Origin: Alligator mississippiensis | Lineage: Eukaryota; Chordata; Crocodylia; Alligatoridae | DNA length: 64,000 bases | Reading direction: 5' to 3' | Assembly (NCBI RefSeq): GCF_030867095.1 | Contig: NC_081824.1 | Location: 241,057,219 to 241,121,218 of the forward strand | Part shown: in pieces, positions 48,601 to 59,559 of the stretch | Layout of the letters: each line of letters begins with the position of its first letter | Numbering within the stretch: position 1 is the first letter of the stretch | The notes under the pieces: generated by a model | Databases searched by the model: none | What the model was told of the DNA's origin: nothing | The model's input: only the letters and a program-made list of their open reading frames with translations | Made by a program: the position numbers and the translations under genes

Positions 48601-49359
48601 GCTACTGAGAAATGGAGTCTGGCTGCCACTAAATCGGCCATTTTGCCCACCCCTGCTTTAGAATTTGTAGGATGTAGAGCTAGATTTCTAGAAAGCTCTG
48701 CTGCTTGGGGAGCTGAAAATTCAGCACTATATTTAGTTGCTCAGTTCCCTGGAACTAAATTTAAGATCAATGGGAGATGATGGGTATTGAACTCAGTTAG
48801 GTGCTGAGTTGTTTCATTTAGGTGATGTATAGGAGGTGAGCTCTCTGGGGCGGGGGGGGGGTTCTGTTGTTTTGTTTTGTTTTTTCTGTCAAGTGCTTTT
48901 ATAAATATGGCCCACAAGAATTTGCCTGCTAAACAAAACAGGGAGCTGTGAAATGGTTTCCAGAAGTGGTCTGCCACTGGAGAAGGTTGAGGAATAATTC
49001 CTTTATTGCACTGAAGTAGCTTGCAGTCTTTTGAATGTGGAAGGTGACTCTGTAGTCTGGGGAGGGCTGGGTATGGATTTGAAACTTAAGAAAGTCCCAG
49101 GCTGCTGTTGAGTTGCAACTTCCTGAAGTTTAAGTGAAGCTGTGCCTTTGACCAAGCAAATGCATGTGTTTTTTGTTTTGTTTTGGTTTTTTTGCAGCTT
49201 CTGTGCCCTAAATGCACATTGAAGTTGGGCTCCTTCAATTGGCATGGAGAGCAGTGTTCTTGTGGCCGCTGGGTGACTCCTGCCTTCCAGATTCACAAAA
49301 GTCGAGTAGATGGAATACAAGCACTGCCTGTTGGTGGATTCCAGACTGTCAAAACTTGA
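45379..49359 (+). CDS. DUSP12: DUSP12, dual-specificity protein phosphatase 12 (six coding exons)
   Basis: Exons are 45379-45695, 45783-45896, 45969-46087, 46850-46946, 47457-47643 and 49198-49359. All introns are GT-AG and the joined frame gives 331 residues, against about 340 in human. The N-terminal half is the dual-specificity phosphatase domain. It opens with GLYLGG and carries the P-loop RCHAGRSRS, with catalytic Cys at residue 106 and Arg at 112. The C-terminal half is the YVH1-type zinc-binding domain, with cysteines at 212, 215, 281, 284, 298 and 300 (CRKC, CPKC, CSCG). The family removes phosphate from proteins and its yeast ortholog acts in late 60S ribosome assembly; that role is family knowledge. 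The residue before the catalytic Cys is Arg where the family normally has His. Two in-frame ATGs exist, at 45379 and 45424; the second has the stronger context (GCCATGG) and would give 316 residues. Introns 1 and 2 are only 87 and 72 bp. Confidence 0.95.
45783..45896 (+). other. DUSP12: DUSP12 coding exon 2
   Basis: The acceptor follows a pyrimidine tract ending in TTTGCAG. The exon completes the catalytic Cys and encodes HAGRSRS and the following helix. The donor is GTGAGTG and the last codon is split 2+1. Confidence 0.92.
45969..46087 (+). other. DUSP12: DUSP12 coding exon 3
   Basis: It begins after CCCCGCAG and encodes MNAGFARQLELYEAMG, which aligns with the human MNEGFEWQLKLYQAMG segment. 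The donor is GTAAGC, after the first base of a Glu codon. Confidence 0.92.
46850..46946 (+). other. DUSP12: DUSP12 coding exon 4
   Basis: It begins after TTTTTGCAG and encodes the linker ELQDLPQEVFAIDP and the first zinc-ligand pair CRKC. The donor is GTACAT. The upstream intron is 762 bp with no recognised repeat. Confidence 0.92.
47457..47643 (+). other. DUSP12: DUSP12 coding exon 5
   Basis: It begins after GATGACAG and encodes RRSLFRSSSIL through SYFIEPVQWME, the most conserved block of the YVH1 zinc-binding domain. It ends in phase 0 at CAG|GTGAGG. Confidence 0.93.
47644..49197 (+). other. DUSP12: DUSP12 intron 5
   Basis: The longest intron of the gene, 1,554 bp with GT-AG ends. It carries a hAT-like element at 48493-48655. 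No extra coding exon was recognised. Confidence 0.8.
48493..48655. mobile_element. Short hAT-like nonautonomous element in DUSP12 intron 5
   Basis: The ends are imperfect inverted repeats: CAGAGATGGGCAAA on the left and TTTGCCCACCCCTG on the right. An 8-bp target duplication with two mismatches flanks it (CTGTAGAG at 48485-48492 and CTTTAGAA at 48656-48663), the size expected for hAT transposons. It has no coding capacity. Confidence 0.75.
49198..49359 (+). other. DUSP12: DUSP12 coding exon 6 with stop codon
   Basis: It begins after TTTTTTTGCAG and encodes LLCPKCTLKLGSFNW, the CSCGRW motif and PAFQIHKSRVD, then stops with TGA at 49357-49359. Both the sequence and the length of the tail match vertebrate DUSP12. 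Confidence 0.94.
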
Positions 49360-49705
49360 ATTCTTGGCTCTGAGGCTTGCTGCTGTCAGCGACCTCAATG
49401 TGCTTTGAGAACAGAGGACTGTTACAGTGGGATCACCCTCAGCATCAAGTTGTGATTGCTGCTCTTTGGCAAAAGCTGATTTCACCCTCCTGGGATGCAA
49501 CTGAATGACTTTTAACATTGGCTTATTGCCATTCTAGATCCTTCTTTTTTCTGTTGTTGTTAAATTCATGAGAAGATGCTGGAGCAGTTTTTTAAATGGA
49601 CAGTGTCTTGTCAAACATCAATTTTTGATTTATTCTTCAGTGTTCAAGTATATATGTTCTTATTGTCTCTGTTAGAAAAATTAAACTTGTTTACACAGGA
49701 GCTGT
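49360..49705 (+). other. DUSP12: DUSP12 3' UTR with ATTAAA polyadenylation signal
   Basis: The sequence after the stop codon has no recognised repeat and carries ATTAAA at 49680-49685, a common variant signal. Cleavage would then be expected roughly 15-25 bases downstream. The exact end is inferred. Confidence 0.65.
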
Positions 49706-50582
49706 ACAAATCCTTGTTTCCAATTGAGTGCTTAGTTTCAAACTGAACAGCAAAGCAGTATGCAACACTTATATTCCAGCAGAGCCAGTCTCCTAATGAT
49801 AGTGAACACATGAATCAGTGGGAAAAGAGCTTTGTTAGGATGGGCTGGATGAAACTCCCTGGGTGCATGTAATTTGTAGACTGTTATGCTATATGAATTA
49901 TTGAGGGGAAAAACATGTTAATAAGGTTAATTTAGAAAAAGATGTTATTTGAGACTGCAAGCTCAAGGATTAACATGCTGTTAAAATTCATCCTTTTGAG
50001 ACTGAGGTCTTGCAGAATACCTGCTGGAAGATTAACCATGATTGACCTGCAGATACAGAGTAAACAATACAACATCTGAAATTGCAGCGGTGTCTTGAGG
50101 CTCCTTAGTTGAGGAAGGGGATTGCCTGGCTTTTGCCCTGGGATCAATCAGATTATAACAGTAAAACATTGCTTCTCTAAGGCTACTCCCAAATACCCTT
50201 TCTGCCAAGAGCTTGTTTATTGAAGAATCATTAGGACCCATATGATTAAAGGCTGCATGAAAGAGTCAGTGAACTATCTGAAAGGGAATTTGTTCTTTAT
50301 TACACAGTTTCATGGCTGAAACAGGGAATTTGTAGGTAAGGAGGCAGAAATTCTTGTCTCTTATTGTGCGAGAGCTGTATCCTATCAGTTTGTCTTGCTT
50401 CCGGTTCCAGTGCTGCAAGTTTATCTAGGGCTCACTTAGATACTGCTGAACCTGGGATAGCATTTTTCAGACCTGGAAGGTAGGCTCCAGTTGCTGTAGG
50501 AAAAATGATGATCAGGAAGAGACCATAAAAGGCTTGCAGTGCTTCATGTTCATCTTACGCACATTCTCATTTGTAGTTATAG
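49706..50582. other. Intergenic DNA downstream of DUSP12
   Basis: AT-rich sequence with no exon or element recognised. Confidence 0.4.
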
Positions 50583-50620
50583 AAAAAGGGCAGGAAGGGA
50601 CCTCGGGAGGTAATCTAGTC

Positions 50621-50868
50621 CAGTGGTTCTCAGCCTTTTTAGACTTGCCATCATCCCTTGGAAAATTTCAACTCTTAGCTTTCACTTGCTTTTTGTCTAC
50701 AGAAATATAACAACAATTCTTCTGTTGCGAAGAACTCAAAGGCTACAGCAGTTCAGAATTATTTTTAACACTGTGGATTCCTATTGGAAATTCCTGGGTT
50801 TATCTTGTGAATTATGTTTGCACACCTAATAGATCTGAAAGGTCCTTGAGGCCAGTTGAGAATCACTG
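50621..50868. mobile_element. hAT-like nonautonomous element in the CR1 3' end
   Basis: 248 bp with ends CAGTGGTTCTCAGCC and GTTGAGAATCACTG. ATCTAGTC at 50613-50620 and 50869-50876 is a perfect 8-bp target duplication, diagnostic of hAT elements. Confidence 0.9.
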
Positions 50869-51095
50869 ATCTAGTCCAACCCCCTCCTTGCGGTATGATC
50901 ATTCCTGTCTAAACCATTGTAGGCACATAGTTGTACAATATGCTCTTAAAACTTCTAAAGATAGAGATTCCACCATTTCTCTGGGTAGCATGGTCCAGTG
51001 CATAATTGTGCTCATAGCCAGCCCGAATTTCTGTTGCTGCAATTTAAGGGTATTGCTCCTTGTAGCTGCAGAAAATAATTTATCACCAGCCTTGA

Positions 51096-54000
51096 GGACT
51101 TTGACGACCTATTAAATCTTGAAGCATGAAAGCCAAGCCCATAATGCAGACACGTCACCTGATGGACTCTGGAAACGCATCAAGTCAGTAGTCTTGGAGA
51201 CCACTAAGGAGATTGCTGGGCTCAGTACTAAGAGAAACCTAGACTGGTTTGATGAAAGTGACACAGACATCCAAGCCCTGCTTACAAAAAGATGACCACT
51301 CACCAAGCCCTTCTAGCACAGCCAGCTAGCCAAGAGAGAGAGACAGCTTACTGCCAGGCATGTAATGCCTTTCAGTGGAAACTGTGAGACATCCAAAATG
51401 AATGGTAGACTAATCTTGTAGAAATAATGCAACTATATACTGATATAGAGACACCAGAAGCTTCTACGAAGCCCTGAAATTGCATATGTGCCCACCTTCC
51501 TGATCCAAAGCCCATGGAGGAGCTCTGACAGCCAGACCCTACACGTTGACAAAGAGTTTGTCATGGACTGATGGTCTGAGCACTTTTAAACTCTTTTTAG
51601 TGCTGAATGCACAGTACACGAGTCTGCCATCAACTGAGTAAAGCAGCTGTCTGTTAAGGAGGAACTAAATGAGTGTCCTACACTGGAAGAAATCTTCATC
51701 GCTTTTGACCAGATAAAAAGTAACAAAGCCCCTAGAATTGATGGAATTCCACCTGAAGCCCTGAAATACGATGGTCCCACCCTACACTCCAAGCTCCATG
51801 AACTCTTTATAGTCTGCTGGGAGCAGGGGAAAATTCCACAATATCTGAGTGATGCTGTAATCGTCACCATGTACAAGAATAAAGGTGACAAGTCAGACTG
51901 TTCCACCTAGTGAGGGATCACCCTTCTGTCCATCGCTGGGAAGATTCTACCTAGAATCCTCCTCAACAGGCTGGTGCCTGCCATAGCAGAAGTAGCCTTC
52001 CTGGAGAGCCAATGTGGCTTCAGAGCAAACAGAGGCATGATAGATACGATATTTGTGCTCAGACAAATACAGGAAAAGTGCTGGGAGCAGAACAAGGGGC
52101 TGTACATCACTTCCATCGACCTTTCTAAGGCGTTTGACACCATAAGCCAAAATGGCCTCTGGAAGATTTTCAACAAGCTTGAATGCCTGCCTAAGTTCCT
52201 CACCGGGATCAGGCAACTCCATGATGGTGTGGACAAGTCAAGTACAACAGCAACACTCTTGGGTTCTTTCCTGATCTCCAATGTAGTTAAGCAAGGCTGT
52301 GTACTCGCCCCTACTCTGTTCACCATTTTCTTTGCCATGATGCTGCAGCAAGCACTGGACAATCTTGGGGAAGGTGAGGTAGGTGTTTTATATCCACTTC
52401 CGGGCAGACAGAAACTTCTTCAACCTCAGATGGCTGCAGGCTTACGCAAAGACCTGGCAACAGCTCATCCATTAACTTTTGTTTGCAGAGGATTGTGCCC
52501 TGGTGGCCCACACCCAACACTTTCTGCAGCACGTGATCATTTGCTTTGCTACTGTAGCGCAACTCTTCGGACTTACCATTAGCCTGAAGAAGACTGAAGT
52601 GCTTCATCAGCCAGCTCCATGCCAAGCTTATGTGCCACCAAAGATTGTAGCAGAAAGCCCCCTTTTCCTCCTGCCTGTAGTTGCTCTCCCCTCCTTGGAT
52701 ATGTTTTTCCTCTTCTACCTTTTCTTCCTTCCTCTTTTTTTTACTTTAAGATAAGGAATTGTGTTTTAAAATTTGTGTGTGTGCATTTTGTATCTCCCTG
52801 TGTATTTTGGTATTTTTATCTATTTGTGTGCCATGGCATTTGTAGCTTATATTTTATACTCCTCACCTTTCAACTATAAATGTGTTTAGTAACAATGTTA
52901 ACAAGGGCAGGAGTCAAACTGCCGCTTCCTTGTATCAGGCGGGCCCCTGAAAGAGTGAGTGAATCAGTGATTGAATGTGTAACACAGTAGCAGGCAGCAA
53001 TTAACACCTGGGAAACTACAGATCAACCAAGGGAAGAAATCAATAGAAGACAATGTAGCAACCGGGACATCTCTAAACATCACTGATCAAGGGCTGGAAG
53101 CCCTGACCTGAGTTAATCAATGCCGGGGACCAATTTTTGGGCTGAATATCTCCAGATCGACCGCTCCCAGAGCCCTATTCAAAATTCATCAATGGACTCC
53201 CAAACCTGCACGTACATGCGGACGACCCCTGGGGCTGACAGATGCCATCCAGTAGCCACCGAGGGGAAGTCCCATGAGGGTCAATGACCCCTGGATTGGG
53301 CAAACCTGAAAACTGGGGAGTCACCAAAGGCTGCCAAGGACAGATAAAAAGCAGTGAAAAGTGACCCTCAGCGGCGCCCTCTTGATCTCCAACTTGACCA
53401 GCACCCGACCTGTCCAGCCAGGACCAGCCGGCGACCCCCTTCTGGAAGATAACACCGCGCTGGAAGAAGCCTCAACGGCAGACTCCAGCACCTGTGGGAT
53501 AGGTATACCTGACTCTTGTAGCTTGCTACTGTGTGTATGTGCATGTGCGTGTGTGGACCAGCCCCAAGGTTTATGATTTAACTTCATTACAGTGTTTCAA
53601 TCTGCCTAATAAACCAGAATGTTAAAGATCCCAAGTTGGACGTTTGTAGTCAACAAGATGACTATCAAAGGAACTGAGCTAAATGCTGTCAAGCATTTTA
53701 CCTACCTGGGGAGTGTCATCTCATACGATGCCACGATTGACAAGGAGGTAGACAACAGACTTTCAAAAGTTAGCAGTGCCTTTGGCAGACTCTACAAGCA
53801 GGTCTGGAATAGTCACAGCCTGCGGGCACAGACCAAAGTCAAAGAGTACAGAGCTGTTATCTTTACCCTACTATATGATGCTGAGTCATGGGTCTTATAC
53901 TGCTGCCATGTACACCTCCTTGAGCGCTTCCATCAGTGCTGACTCCGCACCATTCTCAAGATCCACTGGCTGGATTGTCACCAGCTTAGAGGTGCTACTA

Positions 54001-54470
54001 ACAGTCAATACCAATATATAGGCAATTGTTCTGCAGGCAGCTGCAGTGGGCATGCCACTTGGCCTGGATGGATGACAGCTGCCTACCAGAGACTGTGCTG
54101 TACGGGGAACTGATGATGGGGAAACGTGACAGAGGGGCCCCATGCAAGCACTTCAAGGACACTGAAGAGGTCCTTTTCTGCCTGTGGTATTGATCACAAA
54201 CTGTGGGAAACAGGCTGCAGATTGTGATGCCTGGCAGCTCCAAACCAAATAGGCAATGGCCTTCTTTGAATGTCAGCGCAGAGCCAACATCAAGGAGTAG
54301 GAGGAAAGATACACCCTCATCTAGCAGCTATCAGCCATACACATTTAACCATTGTAGCAGGATATACCTCTGCAATTGGACTGATTAGTCACCAGCGGGC
54401 CTGAAACCAGCATGGCCCATGGTCCCAGCATGGGACCTTCCTAACATCATAGTCTGCAAAGAACCACCAA
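51096..54470 (+). mobile_element. Non-LTR retrotransposon (RTE-like LINE), split by an LTR-like element
   Basis: RT text at 51640-52590 reads NKAPRIDGIPPEALK, LLSIAGKILPRILLNRL, FLESQCGFRANRG, TSIDLSKAFDTIS and VVKQGCVLAPTLFTIFF. The C-terminal part at 53630-54180 reads FTYLGSVISYDA, AVIFTLLYDAESW and VLYGELMMGKRDRGA. No CR1 motif order fits; the text resembles RTE/RTEX-type LINEs, but the clade is from memory. Multiple stops and frame changes. It sits inside the old CR1. Confidence 0.82.
52646..53623 (+). mobile_element. LTR-like insertion in the RTE-like LINE
   Basis: About 978 bp from TGTAGCAG to a 3' part with CTAATAAACC. AAAGAT occurs at 52640-52645 and 53624-53629, a 6-bp duplication, and LINE sequence continues on both sides. 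The right terminus does not end in CA, so the class is uncertain. Confidence 0.6.
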
Positions 54471-55125
54471 GACGAAGTCGTTTCCTGCTCTACTTTTCTC
54501 AAGACTAAATAATCTCAATTCTTTCAACCTCTCCTTGTAAACCATGTTCCAAGGATTTTTATTTTTGTTTCCCTCTGGTGGACTCTTTCTAATTTGTCCA
54601 TGTCTGTCTTGAAGCATGGCCCCTGAAACTGGATGCAGTACTCCAGGTGATGACTTACCAGCGCTGAACAGAATGATAGAATCACTTCCCTTGACTTTAA
54701 GGTGATGTTTCTATTAATACAACCCAGTTTGCTGTTGGCTTTTTTTTATGCAACAAGATCATGCTGTTGGTTCATATTCATTATGATCTACTCACTGTAA
54801 CCCTCATGTCCTTTTCTTCAGTACCATGGTCTCACCAGTCATTCCCCAGTCTATATTTGGGCATGCAATTGTTTATCCCAAATGTAGGACTTCACACTTG
54901 CTCTTAGTGAATTTCATTTGAAAAATTTGGGACAATTTCTCTTGTTTCTCAAGGTCATCCTGAATCCTAATTTCACCCTCCACAGTCTGCAACTCCACCA
55001 AGGTTGGTGTCATCTACCAACTTGAGTGTACATACAGTCAGTGCCTTCCTCCAAGTCATTCATAAAAATATTTAGTAGTCATGGACTGAGGATAGAGTCC
55101 TGGGGGACCCTGCTCGGTATCTCTT

Positions 55126-55266
55126 CTCAGTTAATTTGGAGGGTTCCGATTTGACTCGGAGAGATTAAAAGGTCTCCTGATTCGATTCGGATTTGGAGGT
55201 TTGGCCACTGAATCAGGCTGAATCTCAGCTGAATCAAATCAGCAACCAAAGCTTCACACAGCCCTA
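55126..55266. mobile_element. Terminal-repeat DNA element Z, copy 2 (inverted end)
   Basis: GATTCGGATTTGGAGG-type text ending AAAGCTTCACACAGCCCTA, the inverse of the TAGGGCTGTGCGGAGCTTC start at 36246. The GC-rich module at 55310-55430 follows. Confidence 0.6.
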
Positions 55267-55739
55267 TTAAATGCATGCATCTGCACAGCTGCAGCATGCA
55301 CGCGCCTATCCTGGCAGCTTGGAGAACAGTGGTAAGTCTGTTGTGGGGGGAGGGAAGGGGTATGGGGAGACAGATCAAGGCCCCCACGGTGAGGGAGGGA
55401 GTGGGGCTGGGGCAGGTGCTGCTCAGCTGGGGTGTTCACAACACTGACCGGCAGATAATGCTTAGGGATCATTAAAGCACAATTGATCCTTAAATGGAAC
55501 ATGAAATATGAATACAGACAACTCAAGTGTCCTAAAATCAAAGTCTAACTTTATTAGTACAAGTATTATCTTAGCAGTTTCTATATTCAGAGAGAGAAAA
55601 ACAGTACAATGATCTCGCCCAATCCCAGATGTTACTTTGCTTCACAGAAAAGATGGCCACTTGGTTCCTGAAGCAAAGGGTGCATCATTGGCTGAGATGA
55701 TCCAGACAGGTGTTGAAAGGCATGGGCATGGGAAGGGGG

Positions 55740-56290
55740 TGGCTCCCACCGTACGCCCAGGGGAGGTATAGGGGTGTGTGCCTGTTGGATCTATGTGGGG
55801 CGCGGGCAGCCTGTTGTGGGCTGGGGTCAGCTCCAGGCTCTCCCCATTGGGAGGGCTGGGCCAGGGCTGTACTTGGGTCAGGCGGTGGCAGCACAGTGTG
55901 GGGGCTGACAAATGTTGGGGTGGCTGTAGTCCCTTGTAACCCCCCACCCCAATGCTGCCACCTGCCCTTGCCCCATGCAGAGATCCAGGGGACGTGCCCC
56001 CCATGCCTCCCCCAAGCATTCAGCAGGAGCTGCCCCTGTGCCCGCTTGCAGCACCGTCCTGTGCCCTGCTCCTGCCCCAACCCAATTTCCTCCTTCACTG
56101 CAGGGGCCTCGATCTGCCTGCTCCCTCCCCCCCCCCCCCCGCCTTCCCTGCAACAGACTTCCCAGAGCCAGATACTGCTCTCCAAGGTGCTGGGTTTGCA
56201 TATCAGCAATCTGATTGGTATCAGCCAATATGGCTCATTAATAGTCAGCCATTGGTATTAGTCCAAAAAATCTCTATTGGCGCACCCCTA
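55740..56290 (-). mobile_element. DNA-transposon-like element Y, copy 2
   Basis: The right end CAAAAAATC...GGCGCACCCCTA (56263-56290) is the inverse of the copy 1 start at 5544, with AATATGGCTCATTAATAG and the shared GC-rich module in minus orientation (about 56060-56200). The left boundary was not found. A C run lies at about 56128-56141. Confidence 0.55.
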
Positions 56291-57089
56291 TTAACAGTAC
56301 TTTCCTTTCATTTCCTTAGCTTAGTAAATGAGAATGTCATGAGAAAATGCTAAAAGCCTTGCTAAAGCCAAGGTATAATCCCATCCACAGCTCTCCCCCA
56401 GTCCACAAAGCCTGTCACCTAAGTCATAGTAACAAATCATGCCTGACCAACCTGATTTCCTCTTGATGAATCCATGTTGTCTGTTCCTGATCACCTTGTT
56501 CTCCTCCCCCCTTTGCTTGGTAATAGATTCCTTGATCACCTGCTCCATGGTTTTCCCAGGTATTGAGAGTCAAGACCAACTGATCTGCACTTCTTTCTCT
56601 TCCTTCATCTTAAAGATAGTTATTATATTTTCCCTTTTCCAGTCATCCAGGACCTCAAATGTATCATTGAGAACTAAGATGATAGAGCTAATGGCTCTGA
56701 AATTACCTCAGCCAATTCTTTCAGTACTTTGCATTGCATCTAGTCTTGCTGACTTAGAAGCTGGATGTTTTTAGGTGGTCTCCAACCACCAATTCTTCCA
56801 CTACTCTAGGCTGCTAGTCTCCCAACATCTCCTTACTACCAGATGCATTTGTCATCTGGTAGCTTTCCTTACTGCTGAAGAGAAAGAAAAAGACATTAGG
56901 ATATTTCAGCCTTCTCTGCATTATCCAGTATTAAAACACTCTGCATTTAGTAAAGGATCTATACTTTTCCTGGCCTTCCTTTTTAGTTCTGATGTGGAAG
57001 GCAAAAACGAACAACAAAAAAAATGTTCCTTGCTAGCTGTATTTCAGTGTACACTTTGGCTTTCAGATTTTCTTCCTCGTGCAACTCTT

Positions 57090-58740
57090 ATACTAGGGCT
57101 GTGCAAAGCTTCAGCAGCCAATTTGATTCAGAGGAGATTTGGCCCAAAAGGAGGGAGTGGAGCTGGGACAAGCTACCCAGCTGGGGAGGGGGGCATGGGA
57201 TGTGGGTACAGCAGCGCTGGGAGCAGGCTGCTATGCCCTGCTGCCGCTTGCCCAACTGGGGCAGGTTGGGGTTGGGGGTGATGCAGGCTCTGCTCACTCT
57301 GGGCAGAAGGGGGCAAGTGGCAGCAGGGCATAGCTTGCCCAGCTGGGACAGGGAGATGCCGGCGCTGCTACCGCTTGCCTAGCCAGGCCAGAGGGTGGTG
57401 GGACGCTGATGACTGCAACTCATGCTAAGCTCAGGCCGACTCACAAGAGTTAAATTACAGAATACTGATGCTGACTTTATACTGCAAGAAGATGTGAGTT
57501 CATAGCTAGGCTAGCTGAGAAGAAATAATGAAGTATTTCTTCCAGCTTATCTTGCTACATACAGGATGATTTCAGGCAGGCTCCTAGTTGTCTGGTGTGT
57601 AACCATATGAAATGTCTATCCTTGATTAATTAGTATGGTAAATATTTCTTTTGCAACTAACTCACATTTACATGCAGGCAAAGACATTCTCCATATGCGA
57701 TTGATGTCTCCTCCTGATTTAGTCCAAAGACATGTATGTTTTTTCTGGCTGTTAATCAGTTTTTTGATATGTTCCAAACTGGATAACCTCTTGTTACTGA
57801 AGAAGGTAACTCATTCAAATTAGAAATTTCTGATCACCAGTAATGAGCAGGTTAATTAACAGGATTTTCCTGTCAGTTACTGCTTGGGACTCTCTCTCTT
57901 GCTTTACACAACTAAAAGAATGCTTTGAATATGCTAAGCTAAGGGTATAGAGAGGCAGTAAAACAGCAAAGAGCGCATGCACGCTTCGAGTGAGAAATCT
58001 CTCTGACACTAGTTGCTGATGCACCCAACTTACTGAAAAAGCTGAAGAGAAACAGACCGCCTCCTCATCACCTGTCTGGTGAGAAATCATCACCTTATAG
58101 CTAATTACTGGATTTTAATTTGGTTTGGGCTCACTTTGACTTGATTTTGAATACTTTTAGTAAATAAAGCCTTTCTGTCACTCATTGAATGAACTGTTGT
58201 GTCAATCCCTGGGCTAGTCTGGAATCCTAGGTTTTTATTTGCTAACAATGCAGGCATGGCAGAAGGTGCTGGGAGTGGGAGCTATGCCCTGCTGCCGCTT
58301 GCCCCCTTCCCCCTGGAGTGAGCTGCACTTGCTCCGCTTTCCACACCTCTCCCCTGCCACCCTCGCTGGGCAAACGGCAGCAAGGCATAGCCCCTGCTCC
58401 CAGCACTGTCGCACCCACATCCCCCATGCTCCTCCCCAAGTCCCACGATCGGTTGGGCAGTTTGTCCCAGCCCGTCCCAATCCCTCCCTCCCCTACATGC
58501 CTTTGCTCCCCCCTCCACCCACTACAACCGACTTACTAGCTGGAGGCGGCTGTGTCCAGTGTGGTGAGGACTGCAGCCTGTTTAGTCAATAGCCAAATCT
58601 CCGAAGCGGTGCTGAATCTTCAGATCAGATTCGTCCGAATTGAAGGGGGACGGGGATTCGAACCTCCAAGTCGAATCACTGTACCTCTGTATCAGCGGAA
58701 TCCAAAGCAAATACTTGCTGCTTTGTACAGGCCTATTTTA
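57090..58740. mobile_element. Terminal-repeat DNA element Z, copy 3, with long inverted inner arms and a nested LTR
   Basis: It starts CTAGGGCTGTGCAAAGCTTC, and GAATC-rich text continues past 58600 (CCAAATCTCCGAAG, GATTCGTCCGAATTG). GC-rich inner blocks at 57140-57250 and 58365-58480 are inverted copies (GGCATGGGATGTGGGT against CACCCACATCCCCCATG). The LTR at 57417-58247 lies between them. Confidence 0.6.
57417..58247 (+). mobile_element. Solo LTR, copy 2 of the family at 2244
   Basis: 831 bp from TGATGACTG to TTTGCTAACA. AATAAA lies at 58163-58168, giving plus orientation. Flanks ACGC and ATGC suggest a 4-bp duplication with one mismatch. It is uninterrupted and so serves as the reference for copy 1. 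Confidence 0.78.
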
Positions 58741-59080
58741 TACCTATTCATAGTAATATATGAACGTTTCCACTTTGTGCGATTCCTTTTTGAATTTCAA
58801 CTCAAAGTAGTTTGCTGTATAGACAGGCTGGTCTCTTGCTCCACTTCCTATCCTTTCTTCATATCATGATGGCTTGATTTTGCATCCTTAATATTGCCTT
58901 TTTCCTTCAGACTTGCTTCCCATAGAATTCTGCCTGCCAATTCCAAGTCTGCTTTTCTGAAGTTCAGAATCTGTATTATACTGCTGTTTTTCCTCTCTTT
59001 CCTTCCTTTGTAAAGGAAGAAGGCTAAATATTTTCCTTCAGCTATCTAAACTGGCTTGGTGCCTCATCCTTTCCCCTGGC

Positions 59081-59559
59081 TAGCTGCATAGAAGGTAGGA
59101 GGAGCAGGACAAGTAGATTTTGTCCAGTAGTGAATTTCCTCCAAGTAGGCCCTATTTCATCTTCACTCACAAAAGGACAGGAGTAATCTTTCCTGCTGGG
59201 AGCATCTTTGTACAACTGTTAGATCAGATTTTTAACAAATTGTGCTAGTCTCTTCTGGGAATTCTATTTTTTACTTTCCACTATTTAAGTGTTAGACTTC
59301 TTACACTGTCCCACTTATCATATGTGGAATTTTAAGAACGCTTATTTTAACATGAAACGTTGTCCATCATATTAACAGTGTGTTCCTCAAAACCATGCTT
59401 TTCTTATCCTATTACACTTGCTGGTTCAGCTAGAGTAGTCTGTTATTTTTCTCTCCAGTAATTATTCTTATTTTGATGCTGTACAAGAAGATGCTTTTCC
59501 TTTCTGAAGGGAAATCTACAAGCCTAATAAGGATTATAGGAGCTGTAGTAGTCAGTAAA
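59081..59559. other. Intergenic DNA, possibly further old CR1
   Basis: The sequence may continue the old CR1 upstream of 59080, but I cannot align it with confidence. No gene seen. Confidence 0.3.

Larger units (their letters stand above)
50583..59080 (-). mobile_element. Old CR1 LINE split into at least four pieces
   Basis: Minus-strand CR1 pieces occur in correct order at 50583-51095 (3' end, GGAAGGGACCTCGGGAGG), 54475-55125 (RT C-terminus), 56340-57085 (RT, with text around QVIKESITK and IRNRQHGFIK) and about 58780-59080 (linker, TCTGCTTTTCTGAAGTTC as at 21091). Intervening DNA is later insertions. It is highly frame-broken and the oldest host element in this part. Confidence 0.78.
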
